DNA of 64,000 nucleotides from Streptomyces sp. NRRL WC-3605 (GCF_001509795.1 NZ_LLZN01000064.1:62001-126000); one strand, 5' to 3'; counted from the stretch's first letter, positions 43,360 to 53,029 are shown. Numbers and translations are program-made. The notes: generated by a model not told the origin, from the letters alone.

Positions 43360-44841
43360 ATGTGGCTACGCATCCCGCCCGCCGTGCGCCCGAGACGCCT
43401 GCTCGGCGTCCTGGCGCCCTTGTTGCTGCTGACGGCCTTCCTCGGCGCTCAGCCGGCCGCGGCCGCTACCGTCGACCCGAACGCCTGGTACGTGCTGGTC
43501 AACCGCAACAGCGGCAAGGCGCTCGACGTGTACAACCTGGCCACGAACGACGGCGCCCGGATCACGCAGTGGACGAGGAACGACCAGAGCCAGCAGCAGT
43601 GGCGCTTCATCGACTCCGGGAACGGCTCCTACCGCATCGCGTCACGCCACTCCGGGAAGGTGCTGGACGTCTACAACTGGTCGACCGCGAACGGCGGTTC
43701 GATCGTCCAGTGGTCCGACCTCAACGCCGCCAACCAGCAGTGGGCGCTGGCCGACAGCTCGGACGGCTACGTACGCCTCGTCTCGCGCCACAGCGGCAAG
43801 GCCCTCGAGGTCCAGGGCGCCTCCACCGCCGACGGCGCGAACATCGTCCAGTACGACGACTGGGGCGGGGCCAACCAGCAGTGGCGGCTCGTCAAGGTCG
43901 GCGCTGACGGCGGGGATCCCGGCGATCCCGACTCCTGCGACCTGCCGTCGAGCTACCGCTGGGACTCGACCGGCGCACTGGCCCAGCCCCGGCAGGGATG
44001 GGTCTCGCTGAAGGACTTCACCGTCGCCCCCTACAACGGCAAGCAGCTCGTCTACGCGACCACGCACGACACCGGGACCCGCTGGGGCTCGATGAACTTC
44101 TCTCCGTTCGGGTCCTGGTCGGAGATGGGCTCGGCGAGCCAGAACGCGATGAACAGCTCGACGGTGGCGCCCTCCCTCTTCTACTTCGCGCCGAAGAACA
44201 TCTGGGTGCTGGCCTACCAGTGGGGCGGCACCGCCTTCTCCTACCGGACGTCGACGGACCCCACCAACCCGAACGGCTGGTCGTCCGAGCAGGTGCTCTT
44301 CTCCGGGAGCATCTCCGGCTCCGGCACGGGACCCATCGACCAGACGCTCATCGGTGACGGCACGAACATGTACCTGTTCTTCGCCGGCGACAACGGCAAG
44401 ATCTACCGGGCGAGCATGCCGATCGGGAACTTCCCCGGCAGCTTCGGCTCGTCCTCGACCGTGGTCATGAGCGACACGACGAACAACCTGTTCGAGGCTC
44501 CGCAGGTGTACAAGCTGAAGGGCCAGAACCGCTACCTCATGATCGTCGAGGCGATCGGCTCACAGGGCCGGTACTTCCGGTCCTTCACCGCCACCAGTCT
44601 CAACGGTTCCTGGACCCCGCAGGCCGCCTCCGAGAGCAACCCCTTCGCCGGCAAGGCCAACAGCGGCGCCACCTGGACGAACGACATCAGCCACGGCGAG
44701 CTGCTGCGCACCAGCGCCGACCAGACGATGACCGTCGACCCCTGCAACCTGCAGCTGCTCTACCAGGGCCGCAGCCCGAACTCCGGAGGTGACTACGGCC
44801 TGCTGCCCTACCGCCCGGGCCTGCTGACCCTGCGGCGCTGA
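43360..44841 (+). CDS. Secreted GH62 alpha-L-arabinofuranosidase with N-terminal CBM13
   Basis: The 493-aa protein has a signal peptide ending near AAAA|TVDP (about 36), a ricin-type CBM13 at 40-175 with three repeats ([26 protein letters not shown], each followed by QQW), a short Gly/Asp linker and a GH62 beta-propeller ([47 protein letters not shown]). It removes arabinose side chains from arabinoxylan and so works with the divergent xylanase. AAGGAGG precedes the ATG. Confidence 0.94.
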   Translation: MWLRIPPAVRPRRLLGVLAPLLLLTAFLGAQPAAAATVDPNAWYVLVNRNSGKALDVYNLATNDGARITQWTRNDQSQQQWRFIDSGNGSYRIASRHSGKVLDVYNWSTANGGSIVQWSDLNAANQQWALADSSDGYVRLVSRHSGKALEVQGASTADGANIVQYDDWGGANQQWRLVKVGADGGDPGDPDSCDLPSSYRWDSTGALAQPRQGWVSLKDFTVAPYNGKQLVYATTHDTGTRWGSMNFSPFGSWSEMGSASQNAMNSSTVAPSLFYFAPKNIWVLAYQWGGTAFSYRTSTDPTNPNGWSSEQVLFSGSISGSGTGPIDQTLIGDGTNMYLFFAGDNGKIYRASMPIGNFPGSFGSSSTVVMSDTTNNLFEAPQVYKLKGQNRYLMIVEAIGSQGRYFRSFTATSLNGSWTPQAASESNPFAGKANSGATWTNDISHGELLRTSADQTMTVDPCNLQLLYQGRSPNSGGDYGLLPYRPGLLTLRR

Positions 44842-45475
44842 GAAGCCCTTCTCCGAGGGGGAGGCGGTGCGGCGGGGGCCGGGGGGGGGCGGGCCCCCCC
44901 CCCCCCCCCCCCCGGGGGGGGGGGGGGGGGCCCCCGGGCCCCCCGCCCGTGCCGAGGGAGGCGCCGCCCTCGACGGCGGCCAGCGCCGTGTGGAGCATGC
45001 CGGCGATCAGGTCCGCCGTGAGGGCGGGTTCGGGGGCGCCGAGCTCCCGGACCGCCGCGCGGAACGGCTCCACCTGGCGCAGGTGGAGCTCCACCAGGCG
45101 CTCCTGGCAGGCGGGCGGAAGCCCCGCGTTCATGAGCGCGGCGGCGGGCCGGTGGGCGCCTTCGGCGCCGAGGCGCAGGCTCTCCCGGAAGAACGCCTCG
45201 ACCCGTTCCAGCGGGCCCTCCGCGTCGGCCAGGGCGCGCCCGAGCGCCTCGTCGGAGCGCCGGAACGCCTCCTCGGTGACGGTGGCCAGCAGGGCCGCCG
45301 ATGAGTCGAAGTACTGGTACACGCTGGAGCGGGCGAGGCCGGCCCGGGCGCCGACGGCCGCCGGGGTGACGGCCGCGGCGCCCTCGTGCACCAGGATGTC
45401 GATCGCCGCCCCGATCAGCGCCTCGCGCTGCTGCGCGCGGTGTTCGGCGACGGAGGAGGCGTTGATCTTCGGCAT
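44687..45475 (-). CDS. TetR-family regulator; 3' end corrupted by a homopolymer block
   Basis: The first 175 residues are a good TetR protein: helix-turn-helix [40 protein letters not shown], then a ligand domain down to [15 protein letters not shown]. The frame then enters the G/C homopolymer at 44881-44950 and continues as Gly/Pro-rich translation antisense to the GH62 gene, which is not credible. The true stop is probably near or inside that block. The gene lies 60 nt downstream of the ABC ATPase gene in the same direction, so it likely regulates the FtsX-ATPase operon. Confidence 0.7.
   Translation of the reverse strand: MPKINASSVAEHRAQQREALIGAAIDILVHEGAAAVTPAAVGARAGLARSSVYQYFDSSAALLATVTEEAFRRSDEALGRALADAEGPLERVEAFFRESLRLGAEGAHRPAAALMNAGLPPACQERLVELHLRQVEPFRAAVRELGAPEPALTADLIAGMLHTALAAVEGGASLGTGGGPGGPPPPPRGGGGGGPAPPRPPPHRLPLGEGLLSAAGSAGPGGRAAGRSHLRSSGCGPGRAAAGCRGRRSSSGRRWCAAARRG
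44881..44950. other. G/C homopolymer block, probable sequence artefact
   Basis: Nine or more G, then 20 C (44894-44913), then 17 G (44914-44930), then C/G runs. Nothing similar occurs elsewhere in the window. It is most likely a miscalled hairpin terminator between the GH62 and TetR genes. Confidence 0.8.
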
Positions 45476-45535
45476 ACGGGCTGGGCTCCTGGGTGACGGA
45501 CGGGACCGGGGCCGGGCGCCGGCCCGCCGTCCACG

Positions 45536-46252
45536 TCAGGACAGCCGGCCGTCGACCATCTCGTACACCCGGTCGGCGGCGTCCATTATCGCCGTGTCGT
45601 GGGTGACCATGACCGTCGCGGTGCCGTGCCGGTGGGTCTGCTCGGCGATCAGCCGTACCGCCTCCGCCGATCGCTCGCGGTCCAGGGCCGAGGTGGGCTC
45701 GTCGACCAGCAGGACGGCGGGCGAGGTCATCAGGGCGCGGGCGAGCCCCGCGCGCTGGCGTTCGCCGCCGGACAGCTGGTGCGGGCGGGAGCCGGCGCGG
45801 TGTGCGAGGCCGACCGCCTCGATGAGTTCGCCGGCCCGGGTCCGGCCCGCCGCGCCGAGGCGTCCGTCGATGTGCAGGGGCAGCAGGAGCTGTTCCCGGA
45901 CGGTCAGGGACGCGAGCAGGTTCGACTGCTGGAAGACGAAGCCGATGTGGCGCCGGCGGGCGGCCGTGCGGTCCTTGTCCGACAGGGCGGTCAGCTCGGT
46001 GCCGGCGATGTGGACCGTGCCCGAGGTGGGCCGCTGGAGTCCTCCGGCGACGGCGAGCAGGCTGGACTTGCCGGACCCCGAGGGGCCGACCACGGCGACG
46101 AACTCGCCGGGGGCGACGGTGAGTTCGACGTGGTCGAGGGCGGTGACGGCGGTGTCGCCGTCACCGAGGGTCAGGCTGACGTCCCGCAGCCGCAGTCCGC
46201 CGGAGCCGGTGGTGTCCTGGGCGGCCGGATCGTCGGTGCTGGTGGTGGTCAT
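45536..46252 (-). CDS. ABC transporter ATP-binding protein (LolD/MacB type)
   Basis: The 238-aa protein has Walker A GPSGSGKSS, Q-loop FVFQQSNLL, signature LSGGERQR, Walker B VLLVDEPTSAL and the H-loop VTHD. This is the ATPase class that pairs with FtsX-like permeases. Its ATG overlaps the permease stop by 4 nt (ATGA), so the two are coupled. It probably powers export or membrane-linked substrate movement, often of peptides or lipids. Confidence 0.93.
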   Translation of the reverse strand: MTTTSTDDPAAQDTTGSGGLRLRDVSLTLGDGDTAVTALDHVELTVAPGEFVAVVGPSGSGKSSLLAVAGGLQRPTSGTVHIAGTELTALSDKDRTAARRRHIGFVFQQSNLLASLTVREQLLLPLHIDGRLGAAGRTRAGELIEAVGLAHRAGSRPHQLSGGERQRAGLARALMTSPAVLLVDEPTSALDRERSAEAVRLIAEQTHRHGTATVMVTHDTAIMDAADRVYEMVDGRLS

Positions 46253-47376
46253 CGGGTGGCTCCCAGGGCGGTCAGGGGGTCGACGGCGGTGATGCGGCGG
46301 ACGGCGACGACGGCGCCGATGGTTCCGAGGCCGATGAGCAGGCCGGCGGACGTGGCGATGGCCGGGGCGGACAGGGAGAACGGGGCCTTGCCGATCATCG
46401 CGCTGCCGAGGGCGAGGCCGACCGCGGTGCCGACGGCCGTGGCGGTGACGAGGACGGCGACGACCTGGGCGAGGGCGTCGCGCAGGATGTAGCGGGTGGG
46501 GGCGCCGAGCGCCTTCAGCAGGGCGATCTCGGGCTTGCGCTGCACGGTCCACACGGTGAAGAAGGCGCCGACGACGAGGGCGGAGATGGCGTACAGGAAG
46601 CCCTTGATCAGGGCCATGGTGCTGGACTCCGCCGTGTAGCCGGGGGACGCGCCGTAGCTGGTCTCCTTGCTGTCGGCGCGGGTGCCCGTGGCCTTCTCGA
46701 CGGCGGTGACGCCGGCGCCGTCCTCCAGGGTCAGGGCGACGGCGGTGGCCTGCCGGAGCGCGGCCTCGGGCAGCTCGCCCGGCAGCCCGTAGTGCAGGTG
46801 GCGCCAGGTGTCGAGGTCGGCGTAGGCGACGCCGATGTGGCCGTACGAGACGGGGTCGTCGACCAGGCCGACCACCTTCAGCCGGACCTCGCTCTTGTCG
46901 GCGGTCAGGACGTCACCGACGCGCACGCCGAGGTCGGCGATCTCCTGGGTGATGACGATGCCGCCGCCCGCGTCCTCGATGCCCTCGCCCTCGGTCGGTT
47001 TCGGAGCCAGGGGCGAGTCGGGTGCCATGCCGAAGACGGCGAGGTTGACCTGCTCGCCCTTCTCGGCGCCCTCGGTCACCTGGGCGTTGGTGAGGGTGTT
47101 GCCGAACGGCTCGGCCCTGTTCACCCCGGGCGCCTTCGACCACGCCTCCCAGTCCTCCTGCTCCACGGTGGACCGGGAGAACTGCTCGCTGGTCGCCTCC
47201 TCGTCGAAGGCGATGTGGGTCACGGGCAGCGCGCGCAGCCCGGAGATGCCGGCGTCGGCCAGTCCGGAGGCGAGCCCGGAGAGGAGGACGCCGAGGACGG
47301 CGATGAGGGCGACGACGGCGCCCATGAGGACGAAGCGGCCGCGGGCGAAGCGCAGATCGCGTAGGGCGAGGAACAC
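46249..47376 (-). CDS. FtsX-family ABC transporter permease
   Basis: The 375-aa protein has one N-terminal transmembrane helix (FVLMGAVVALIAVLGVLLSG), a large extracytoplasmic domain of about 210 residues, and three C-terminal helices ending in DPLTALGATR. This topology is that of MacB/FtsX permeases. It is the first gene of a three-gene minus-strand operon with the ATPase and a TetR regulator. The substrate is unknown. Confidence 0.9.
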   Translation of the reverse strand: MFLALRDLRFARGRFVLMGAVVALIAVLGVLLSGLASGLADAGISGLRALPVTHIAFDEEATSEQFSRSTVEQEDWEAWSKAPGVNRAEPFGNTLTNAQVTEGAEKGEQVNLAVFGMAPDSPLAPKPTEGEGIEDAGGGIVITQEIADLGVRVGDVLTADKSEVRLKVVGLVDDPVSYGHIGVAYADLDTWRHLHYGLPGELPEAALRQATAVALTLEDGAGVTAVEKATGTRADSKETSYGASPGYTAESSTMALIKGFLYAISALVVGAFFTVWTVQRKPEIALLKALGAPTRYILRDALAQVVAVLVTATAVGTAVGLALGSAMIGKAPFSLSAPAIATSAGLLIGLGTIGAVVAVRRITAVDPLTALGATR

Positions 47377-47687
47377 GGGGACTCCGGACGAGGAGGACGG
47401 GTTGACGTCGCGGGTGCAGGAACTTTACTCGCACTTGACGACGTGACTGTCGGCATCCTAGCCGATGTTGCCGACGCCCCTGTCGGGATGTGGGTAGCGC
47501 CCCTGTCGGGACGCGGGGAGGTTCGCCTACGAGGCCGCCCCGCGCGGGAGTCGAGGTGCCGGGGAAGCGGGGGAACGAAGGCGCGACGGACCGGCCCGAC
47601 GGCGGGCGCCGCAGGGTGCCCCAGCGCCGGCGGAGCCGTCGGGGTCGGACCGTGCGGTGCGGCGGACGTCAGTCCCTCCGGCCGCCG
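47377..47687. other. 311-nt gap upstream of the FtsX operon
   Basis: It holds a 14-bp direct repeat (47475-47511) and a possible minus-strand -10 TAAAGT near 47425 with no good -35. No ORF is supported. Confidence 0.4.
47475..47511. repeat. 14-bp direct repeat, candidate regulator site
   Basis: CGCCCCTGTCGGGA occurs at 47475-47488 and 47498-47511, 23 bp apart start to start, on one face of the helix. It is upstream of the FtsX-ATPase-TetR operon. Confidence 0.55.
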
Positions 47688-48326
47688 TCAGGCGCTCTGC
47701 GCCTGCTCCCGGAGCCGGGTGGAGATCAGCGACTCGAGCGCGTCGGCCGCGAGCCCGGCGTACCGGTCGAAGTCGGTGTCGTCGCCGGCGGCCGCGGCCG
47801 CGCGGAAGCCGTCGGTGAGCGCACGGCCCATGACGGCGATGTCGTGCGCGAGCTCCGCCGCCACCTCGTCCGGCACCCCCTGGAGGGAGGAGCGCAAGCG
47901 GGACGCCATGAACGCGAACATCTCCTTGCGGATCGCGAGATAACGCTGCCGGGCGAGGTTGTCCTCCAGGCGGCGCTCGAAGGCGAAGACGAGCCCGATG
48001 CTCCAGAAGGCGGCGGCCGGGTCGGCGAGGCCCCCGGACGCCGCCGCCGAGCCGCTGATCGTGCGGCGCAGCAGTTCCCGCAGGTCACCGACGGACTCGT
48101 GGGTCTTCCGCCAGACGTCGAAGCAGTAGTCGAGCAGCTCGACGAAGAGCTGTTCCTTGTTCTGGAAGTGCCAGTAGACGGAGCCGATCGGCAGGCCGGA
48201 GACGCGGGCGACGTCGGCCATGGTCGTCCCCTCGTACCCGGCCTCGACCGCACGGGCGAGCACGGCCCCGAGGATCGCCTGCTTCGACACCTCGGACGCC
48301 CGGTGCGTCTTGCGCCTCGTGGCCAT
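47688..48326 (-). CDS. TetR-family regulator, divergent from the aromatic catabolic operon
   Basis: The 212-aa protein has a helix-turn-helix at about 15-62 (ILGAVLARAVEAGYEGTTMADVA, SGLPIGSVYWHFQNKEQLF). Its recognition-helix region is nearly the same as that of the TetR at 55573 (SSGLPIGSVYWHFKSKEQLF). The two also share an 18-bp operator type. It probably represses the divergent transporter and degradation genes until an aromatic acid or pathway intermediate binds. GGGGGG precedes the ATG. Confidence 0.88.
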   Translation of the reverse strand: MATRRKTHRASEVSKQAILGAVLARAVEAGYEGTTMADVARVSGLPIGSVYWHFQNKEQLFVELLDYCFDVWRKTHESVGDLRELLRRTISGSAAASGGLADPAAAFWSIGLVFAFERRLEDNLARQRYLAIRKEMFAFMASRLRSSLQGVPDEVAAELAHDIAVMGRALTDGFRAAAAAGDDTDFDRYAGLAADALESLISTRLREQAQSA

Positions 48327-48400
48327 CGGCCCCCCTCACCGCTCTCGGACTGCAGTTCTACCAAATCCACGCCGACTCTTGACACCGCCCGCCGACGCTC

Positions 48401-48414
48401 GTCATCGTAATGAC
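48401..48414. promoter_or_regulatory. GTCAT-N4-ATGAC inverted repeat
   Basis: GTCATCGTAATGAC, 5 nt from the TTCTAG operator. Possibly a second regulator site in the divergent control region. Confidence 0.4.
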
Positions 48415-48418
48415 GATT

Positions 48419-48436
48419 CTAGAACGTAACTTCTAG
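48419..48436. promoter_or_regulatory. TetR operator CTAGAA-N6-TTCTAG
   Basis: A perfect 6-6-6 inverted repeat, CTAGAACGTAACTTCTAG, between the divergent TetR and transporter genes. A near copy lies at 55502-55519. Confidence 0.75.
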
Positions 48437-48535
48437 TCTTCGTCGATGGAACGCGACTCGGTGCGCGGTCCACCTCATCCCTGCGGGCCGCCGCGAAGGC
48501 GCGGGTCCGCTCTGTCCCGGAACAGGGAGCACCTC

Positions 48536-49900
48536 ATGAGGATCACCGACCACATTCCGCAGGAGAGAATGAGCGGTCTGCAGGTCCGCGCCATCGTCAT
48601 CGCGATCGCCCTGGTCGTGCTCGACGGCTACGACGTCTCGCTGACCTCGTTCTCCGCCCCGTACATCGAGAGGGGCTTCGGCGTCTCCAAGGCCGAGCTC
48701 GGACTCGTGATGTCCGGCGCCCTGATCGGCATGCTCGTGGGGTCGATCATCGTCGCGCCGCTCGCCGACCGGTTCGGCAGACGCAGAATGGGGGTCATGG
48801 CGACCGTGACGATCGCGGCCGGCATGTTCATCGGCCCGTTCGCGTCGCAGGACACCGGGACCTGGCCCCTGGTCGTCAGCCGTATCGTCACCGGCGTCGG
48901 GGTCGGCTGCCTGGTGGCCGTGGTCGGCGTCATCCTCTCCGAGTACACGGGCAAGCGGGTGTACGCCCTGGTCATGGCCGTCTACGCCGCCGCGATCAAC
49001 ATCGGCGGACTGCTCGGCTCCATGATCGTCGGGCCGATGCTGGACTCGCGCGGCTGGCAGTTCGGCTGGTGGATCGGCTTCGCGCTGAGCGCGGTCGCCG
49101 CGGTCGCCACGTATGCCCTGCTGCCCGAGTCGCTCGTCTGGCTCTCCGAAGGCCGTCGCGCGGACTCGCTCCAGCGGCTGAACGCACTCCTGGCCAAGAT
49201 GCGCCGCCCGGCGCTCACCGCGCTCCCGGAGACGGACTCGACGGGCGTCCGGGCGAAGGGCACCCTGCGCACCGTGTTCACCGGCCGGACCGGGTTCTAC
49301 ACGCTGCTGATGAGCGTCGGCTACGTCGCCTACATGCTCAGCTTCTACTTCATGACGAACTGGGCGCCCAGCAGCGTGGCGTCCGCCAACGACAACCCGG
49401 CGCTGGCCCCGCAGCTCGTCACCGCCTTCAGCATCGGCGGCATCCTCGGCAACGTCCTCTTCGGGTTCCTCGGCGGCCGGATCAACATCCGCTTCCTCGC
49501 CCCGGTCTTCCTGGTCCTGGCCACCGTCACCCTGTCGCTGTTCGGCATCGTGGGTTCGGGCATGCCGACCGCCTGGTGGACCCTGTTCCTCGCCTCCTTC
49601 TTCGTCTGCTCGGGCACCGCCGCCTTCTACGCGATCGTCCCGACGCTCTACCCGACCCTGGCCCGTTCGACCGGCTTCGGCGTCGTCATCGGCATAGGCC
49701 GGTTCGGAGGCATCGCGGCGCCGGTCGTCGGCGGCGCCGCCTTCGACGCGGACATGGGGATGGGCACGGCCTTCACGGTCTTCTCGCTGCCGATGCTCCT
49801 CGCCGGCGCCAGCATCCTCGTCCTCCACCTGACCCGGCGCCGCACCGAGACGTCGCCCGAGGCCCGGCCCGAGCCCGCACTCTCCGGTACGTCCGCGTAA
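48536..49900 (+). CDS. MFS aromatic acid:H+ symporter (AAHS family)
   Basis: The 454-aa protein has about 12 membrane segments. The first helix carries LVVLDGYDVS, with the D-G-Y-D motif of AAHS carriers, and the helix 2-3 loop has LADRFGRRRMG (MFS motif A). It imports an aromatic acid, most likely hydroxyphenylpropionate or a relative, given the downstream mhp-like genes. GGGAG precedes the ATG at 48536. It is the first gene of the operon under the CTAGAA-N6-TTCTAG operator. Confidence 0.9.
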   Translation: MRITDHIPQERMSGLQVRAIVIAIALVVLDGYDVSLTSFSAPYIERGFGVSKAELGLVMSGALIGMLVGSIIVAPLADRFGRRRMGVMATVTIAAGMFIGPFASQDTGTWPLVVSRIVTGVGVGCLVAVVGVILSEYTGKRVYALVMAVYAAAINIGGLLGSMIVGPMLDSRGWQFGWWIGFALSAVAAVATYALLPESLVWLSEGRRADSLQRLNALLAKMRRPALTALPETDSTGVRAKGTLRTVFTGRTGFYTLLMSVGYVAYMLSFYFMTNWAPSSVASANDNPALAPQLVTAFSIGGILGNVLFGFLGGRINIRFLAPVFLVLATVTLSLFGIVGSGMPTAWWTLFLASFFVCSGTAAFYAIVPTLYPTLARSTGFGVVIGIGRFGGIAAPVVGGAAFDADMGMGTAFTVFSLPMLLAGASILVLHLTRRRTETSPEARPEPALSGTSA

Positions 49901-49937
49901 CGGCCGTCCACCCCCCGTCCGAGAAAGGAACCGTTCC

Positions 49938-50873
49938 ATGCCGCTGGCCGTCGCCGCGCTCTCCCACGCGCCGTCCTTCGGCAACGTCGACCCCGGAGGG
50001 GAGACGTTCGCCGAGATCAATGCCGCCATCGACGAGGTCAGGGAGTTCGTCGCGGCGTACGACCCCGATCTGGTCGTGGTGTTCGGCCCCGACCACTTCA
50101 ACGGGCAGCTCTACTCGCTCATCACCCCCTGGGCGATCGGCGCCGTCGCCGAGGGCATCGGGGACTACGGCACCACCGCGGGGCCGCTCCCCGTCGACGC
50201 CGACGCCGCCCGGGACCTGCACGCCGCCGTCCTGGCCGAGGGCGTCGACATCGGCCGCAGCGAGCGGATGACGGTCGACCACGGGGTGGTGCAGCCGCTC
50301 GACTTCGTGTTCGGCAAGGACTTCACCCAGCCGATCGTGCCGGTGTTCGTGAACGCGATCGGCCTGCCCCTCACCCCCATGCGGCGGGTGCGTCTCATGG
50401 GCGAGGCGTTCGGCCGCGCCGCCCGGACGCTGGACCGGAAGGTGCTGTTCCTCGCCTCGGGCGGCATCTCCCACAACCCGCCGATCCCTCGCTGGGACGG
50501 CGCGCCCGGCACCGTGCAGGAACGTTTGGTCGCCTACGCGCCCTCGCCCGAGGAGCGGCGGGAACGCGAGCGGACGATCGTCAGGGGCATCCAGGCGATC
50601 GCCGACGGCAAGGCCCCCAGCGACCCGCTGAACGAGGAGTGGGACAAGCTCGTCCTCGACGCGTTCCGCTCCGGTGACCTCGGCGAGGTCGACGGCTGGG
50701 AGAACGGCTGGTTCATGGCGGAGGGCGGCTCCGCCGCGCACGAGATGCGCAGCTGGATCGCGGCGTACGCGGCACTGTCGACCGCCGGGCCCTACCGCTT
50801 CGCCGTCGACCGCTACTGGGCGGTCGAGAAGTGGGGCGCCGGCTTCGCCGTGCAGGCGGCGGTGACCGCATGA
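49938..50873 (+). CDS. mhpB: 3-carboxyethylcatechol 2,3-dioxygenase (MhpB-like extradiol dioxygenase)
   Basis: The 311-aa protein is a class III extradiol dioxygenase. VVFGPDHFNG and LASGGISHNPPIP carry the His residues of the iron site and acid-base catalysis, and DHGVVQPLDF is typical of MhpB. It opens a 2,3-dihydroxyphenyl ring by meta cleavage, using Fe(II) and O2. The ATG follows GAAAGGAACC. Its stop overlaps the hydrolase start by 4 nt. Exact side-chain specificity cannot be read from sequence. Confidence 0.9.
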   Translation: MPLAVAALSHAPSFGNVDPGGETFAEINAAIDEVREFVAAYDPDLVVVFGPDHFNGQLYSLITPWAIGAVAEGIGDYGTTAGPLPVDADAARDLHAAVLAEGVDIGRSERMTVDHGVVQPLDFVFGKDFTQPIVPVFVNAIGLPLTPMRRVRLMGEAFGRAARTLDRKVLFLASGGISHNPPIPRWDGAPGTVQERLVAYAPSPEERRERERTIVRGIQAIADGKAPSDPLNEEWDKLVLDAFRSGDLGEVDGWENGWFMAEGGSAAHEMRSWIAAYAALSTAGPYRFAVDRYWAVEKWGAGFAVQAAVTA

Positions 50874-51754
50874 GCAGGAGGCAGAACGCGCGTCTCGCCA
50901 CCCTGTGGGAGGAGATCGCGGACCTGGAGCACGCACTGCGGTACGTGGACGCGGGCGGCTACCGCACCCGGGTCCTCGACATCGCCGGGCCGTCCCCGGA
51001 CGCGCAGACGGTCGTGCTGGCCAGCGGCACCAGCGGTCACATCGAGGCGTGGACGCAGAACGTACGGGCGTTCGCCGAGGCCGGTTTCCGGGTGGTCGGC
51101 TACGACTACCCGGGCCACGGATACACCTCGCTCGCCGGTCATCCGCTGGAGATCCGCGACTACGAGGAGCACCTGCTCGCCCTGCTCGACGCGCTGGCGC
51201 TGGACCGCGTGCACCTGGCCGGTGAGTCCCTCGGCGGCTGGCTGGCGCTGAAGTTCGCGCCGAAGCACCCCGAGCGCCTGCGCACCGTGATCCTGTCCGC
51301 GCCCGGCGGCCGGGTCGTCGGCGAACCCCGGCTGGACCGGACGCAGTCGGTGAGCGCCCGGGCGGTGAGCGAACCGACCTTCGAGAACGTGCGCGAGCGC
51401 CTCCAGGTCGTGATCCACGACCCCGGGAACATCACCGACGAACTGGTCCGGGTCCGCCAGGCCGTCTACTCGCGCGACGGGTTCAGCATGGCCGACGTGT
51501 CCGCCCTGCGGGAGCCCGAGCGGCGGTGGCGCAACCGTGTGACGGACGAGGACTTCGCGGCCGTCCCCGTCCCCGCGCTGATGGTGTGGACCGACCACGA
51601 GCCGACCGGCGACGAGGCCGAGGGTGCCCGCCTGTGCGGGCTGATCCCCGACGGCGAGTACCTGCTGGTGCGCGGCGCCGCGCACTGGCCGCAGTGGGAA
51701 GGGGCCGCGGAGTTCAACGCCGCGGCGGTCGCCTTCCTCCAGAAGCATGCCTGA
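50870..51754 (+). CDS. mhpC: Meta-cleavage product hydrolase (MhpC-like alpha/beta hydrolase)
   Basis: The 294-aa protein has the elbow GESLGGW with Ser120, the likely acid in VWTDHEPTG and the His in AAHWPQWE. It cleaves the C-C bond of the ring-opened dienoate to give 2-hydroxypenta-2,4-dienoate and a short diacid. ATGA overlap with mhpB shows coupling. The N-terminal helix of about 25 residues is a little longer than usual. Confidence 0.87.
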   Translation: MSRRQNARLATLWEEIADLEHALRYVDAGGYRTRVLDIAGPSPDAQTVVLASGTSGHIEAWTQNVRAFAEAGFRVVGYDYPGHGYTSLAGHPLEIRDYEEHLLALLDALALDRVHLAGESLGGWLALKFAPKHPERLRTVILSAPGGRVVGEPRLDRTQSVSARAVSEPTFENVRERLQVVIHDPGNITDELVRVRQAVYSRDGFSMADVSALREPERRWRNRVTDEDFAAVPVPALMVWTDHEPTGDEAEGARLCGLIPDGEYLLVRGAAHWPQWEGAAEFNAAAVAFLQKHA

Positions 51755-51767
51755 CGAAAGGACCGGA

Positions 51768-52562
51768 GTGAGCGTCACCCGGGAGACCATCAGCGAGATC
51801 GCCCGCGAGCTGTTCGAGGCGAAGCGCGGCGTGTACACCGTGCCGTACGTGAGCCCCCGGCTTCCGGAGCGCGACCTCGACGCGGCCTACGCGATCTCCG
51901 CCGAGTTCGCCGCCCTGCGCGAACGCGAGCTGGGGGTGAAGCGGGTCGGCCGCAAGGTCGGCCTGACCAACCCGCTCGTGCAGCGGCGCGTCGGCATCGA
52001 CGAGCCCGACTACGGGATCATCCACGACGACATGGTGCACCCCTCGGGGACGCGTCTGCCGCTGTCCGCGTACAACCGGCTGCTCATCGAGGCCGAGGTC
52101 GCGTTCGTCCTGAAGGACGACGTGCTCGACGCGTCCCGCGAGACCGTCGAGGCCGCGATCGACTACGTGACCCCGGCGTTCGAGGTCGTCGACTTCCGCT
52201 ACGGCGGCTCGGTCGGGCAGATCGTCGACACCATCGCGGACAACGCGGGGTGCAGCGGAGTCGTCCTCGGCGAGGAGCGCCACCCGTACGGCGAAGTCGA
52301 CCTGCGGGACGTGGAGATGGTCATCACGGGCGGCGGCACCGAGATCACCCGCGGGGTCGGCGGCAATGTGCTGGGCGACCCGGTCAACGCGGTGATCTGG
52401 CTCGCCGCGACCGCGATCCGCACGGGCGAACCGCTGCGCGCCGGCGAGGTGCTGCTGTCGGGGTCCATCGGCTACATCGAGCCGTGGCCCGCCGACGTCG
52501 AGTGCGTCGCCACCATCACCGGGCTGGGTCGCGTGGTCGCGACCGCGGATGCGAAAGGCTGA
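51768..52562 (+). CDS. mhpD: 2-keto-4-pentenoate hydratase (MhpD-like)
   Basis: The 264-aa protein belongs to the fumarylacetoacetase-like hydratases: GRKVGLTNPLVQRRVG, EAEVAFVLKDD, FEVVDFRYGG, GNVLGDPVNAVIWL and LLSGSIG with metal-binding acidic residues. It hydrates 2-hydroxypentadienoate to 4-hydroxy-2-oxopentanoate. The GTG at 51768 follows AAAGGA; an ATG at 51747, overlapping mhpC by 8 nt, is an alternative start that adds seven residues. Confidence 0.87.
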   Translation: MSVTRETISEIARELFEAKRGVYTVPYVSPRLPERDLDAAYAISAEFAALRERELGVKRVGRKVGLTNPLVQRRVGIDEPDYGIIHDDMVHPSGTRLPLSAYNRLLIEAEVAFVLKDDVLDASRETVEAAIDYVTPAFEVVDFRYGGSVGQIVDTIADNAGCSGVVLGEERHPYGEVDLRDVEMVITGGGTEITRGVGGNVLGDPVNAVIWLAATAIRTGEPLRAGEVLLSGSIGYIEPWPADVECVATITGLGRVVATADAKG

Positions 52563-52564
52563 AC

Positions 52565-53029
52565 ATGACCGACTACCGCCCCGTCGACGCGGTCACCCGC
52601 GTCGAGATCGAGCAGCTCATCGCGGAGATGCTCTACCGCCTGGACCACAACCGGGCGGACACCACCTGGGAGTTGTACACGGAGGACGGCGTCTCCGTCG
52701 GCCCCATGGGCGACATGGACCGCGAGGCCATGAAGGCGTGGGGTGCCAGGCGCGCCCAGCAGACGGACGTCGTCGGCCGGCACTTCATCGGCGGTGTCCG
52801 GCTGGTGCGGGACGGGGACGAGGTCGAGGGAACGGTGCAGTACCTCACCTTCCGTGACACCAACGAGCCGCAGACCCAGCCCGCTTCGGTCGGTGAGTTC
52901 CGCGAGCGCTACCGCAAGGTGGACGGCCGCTGGCTGTTCGCCCGCCGGGAGATCGTGCCGGTCTTCGGAGGCCGCGCGGCGGCGGCGCACGCGGCACGCG
53001 TGGCCGGACAGGAAGGGCCGGCGCGGTGA
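52565..53029 (+). CDS. SnoaL/NTF2-like small protein of the catabolic operon
   Basis: The 154-aa protein has a cone-like SnoaL/NTF2 fold: a helical start (IEQLIAEMLYRLDHNRADTTWELYTEDG), then strands ending YRKVDGRWLFARREIVPVFGG. It resembles the ring-hydroxylating-dioxygenase beta-subunit/SnoaL superfamily. It starts 2 nt after mhpD and its end overlaps the aldolase start. Such a gene is not in the standard mhp pathway. It may be a hydratase, isomerase or accessory factor for a substrate with a modified side chain. Confidence 0.8.
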   Translation: MTDYRPVDAVTRVEIEQLIAEMLYRLDHNRADTTWELYTEDGVSVGPMGDMDREAMKAWGARRAQQTDVVGRHFIGGVRLVRDGDEVEGTVQYLTFRDTNEPQTQPASVGEFRERYRKVDGRWLFARREIVPVFGGRAAAAHAARVAGQEGPAR

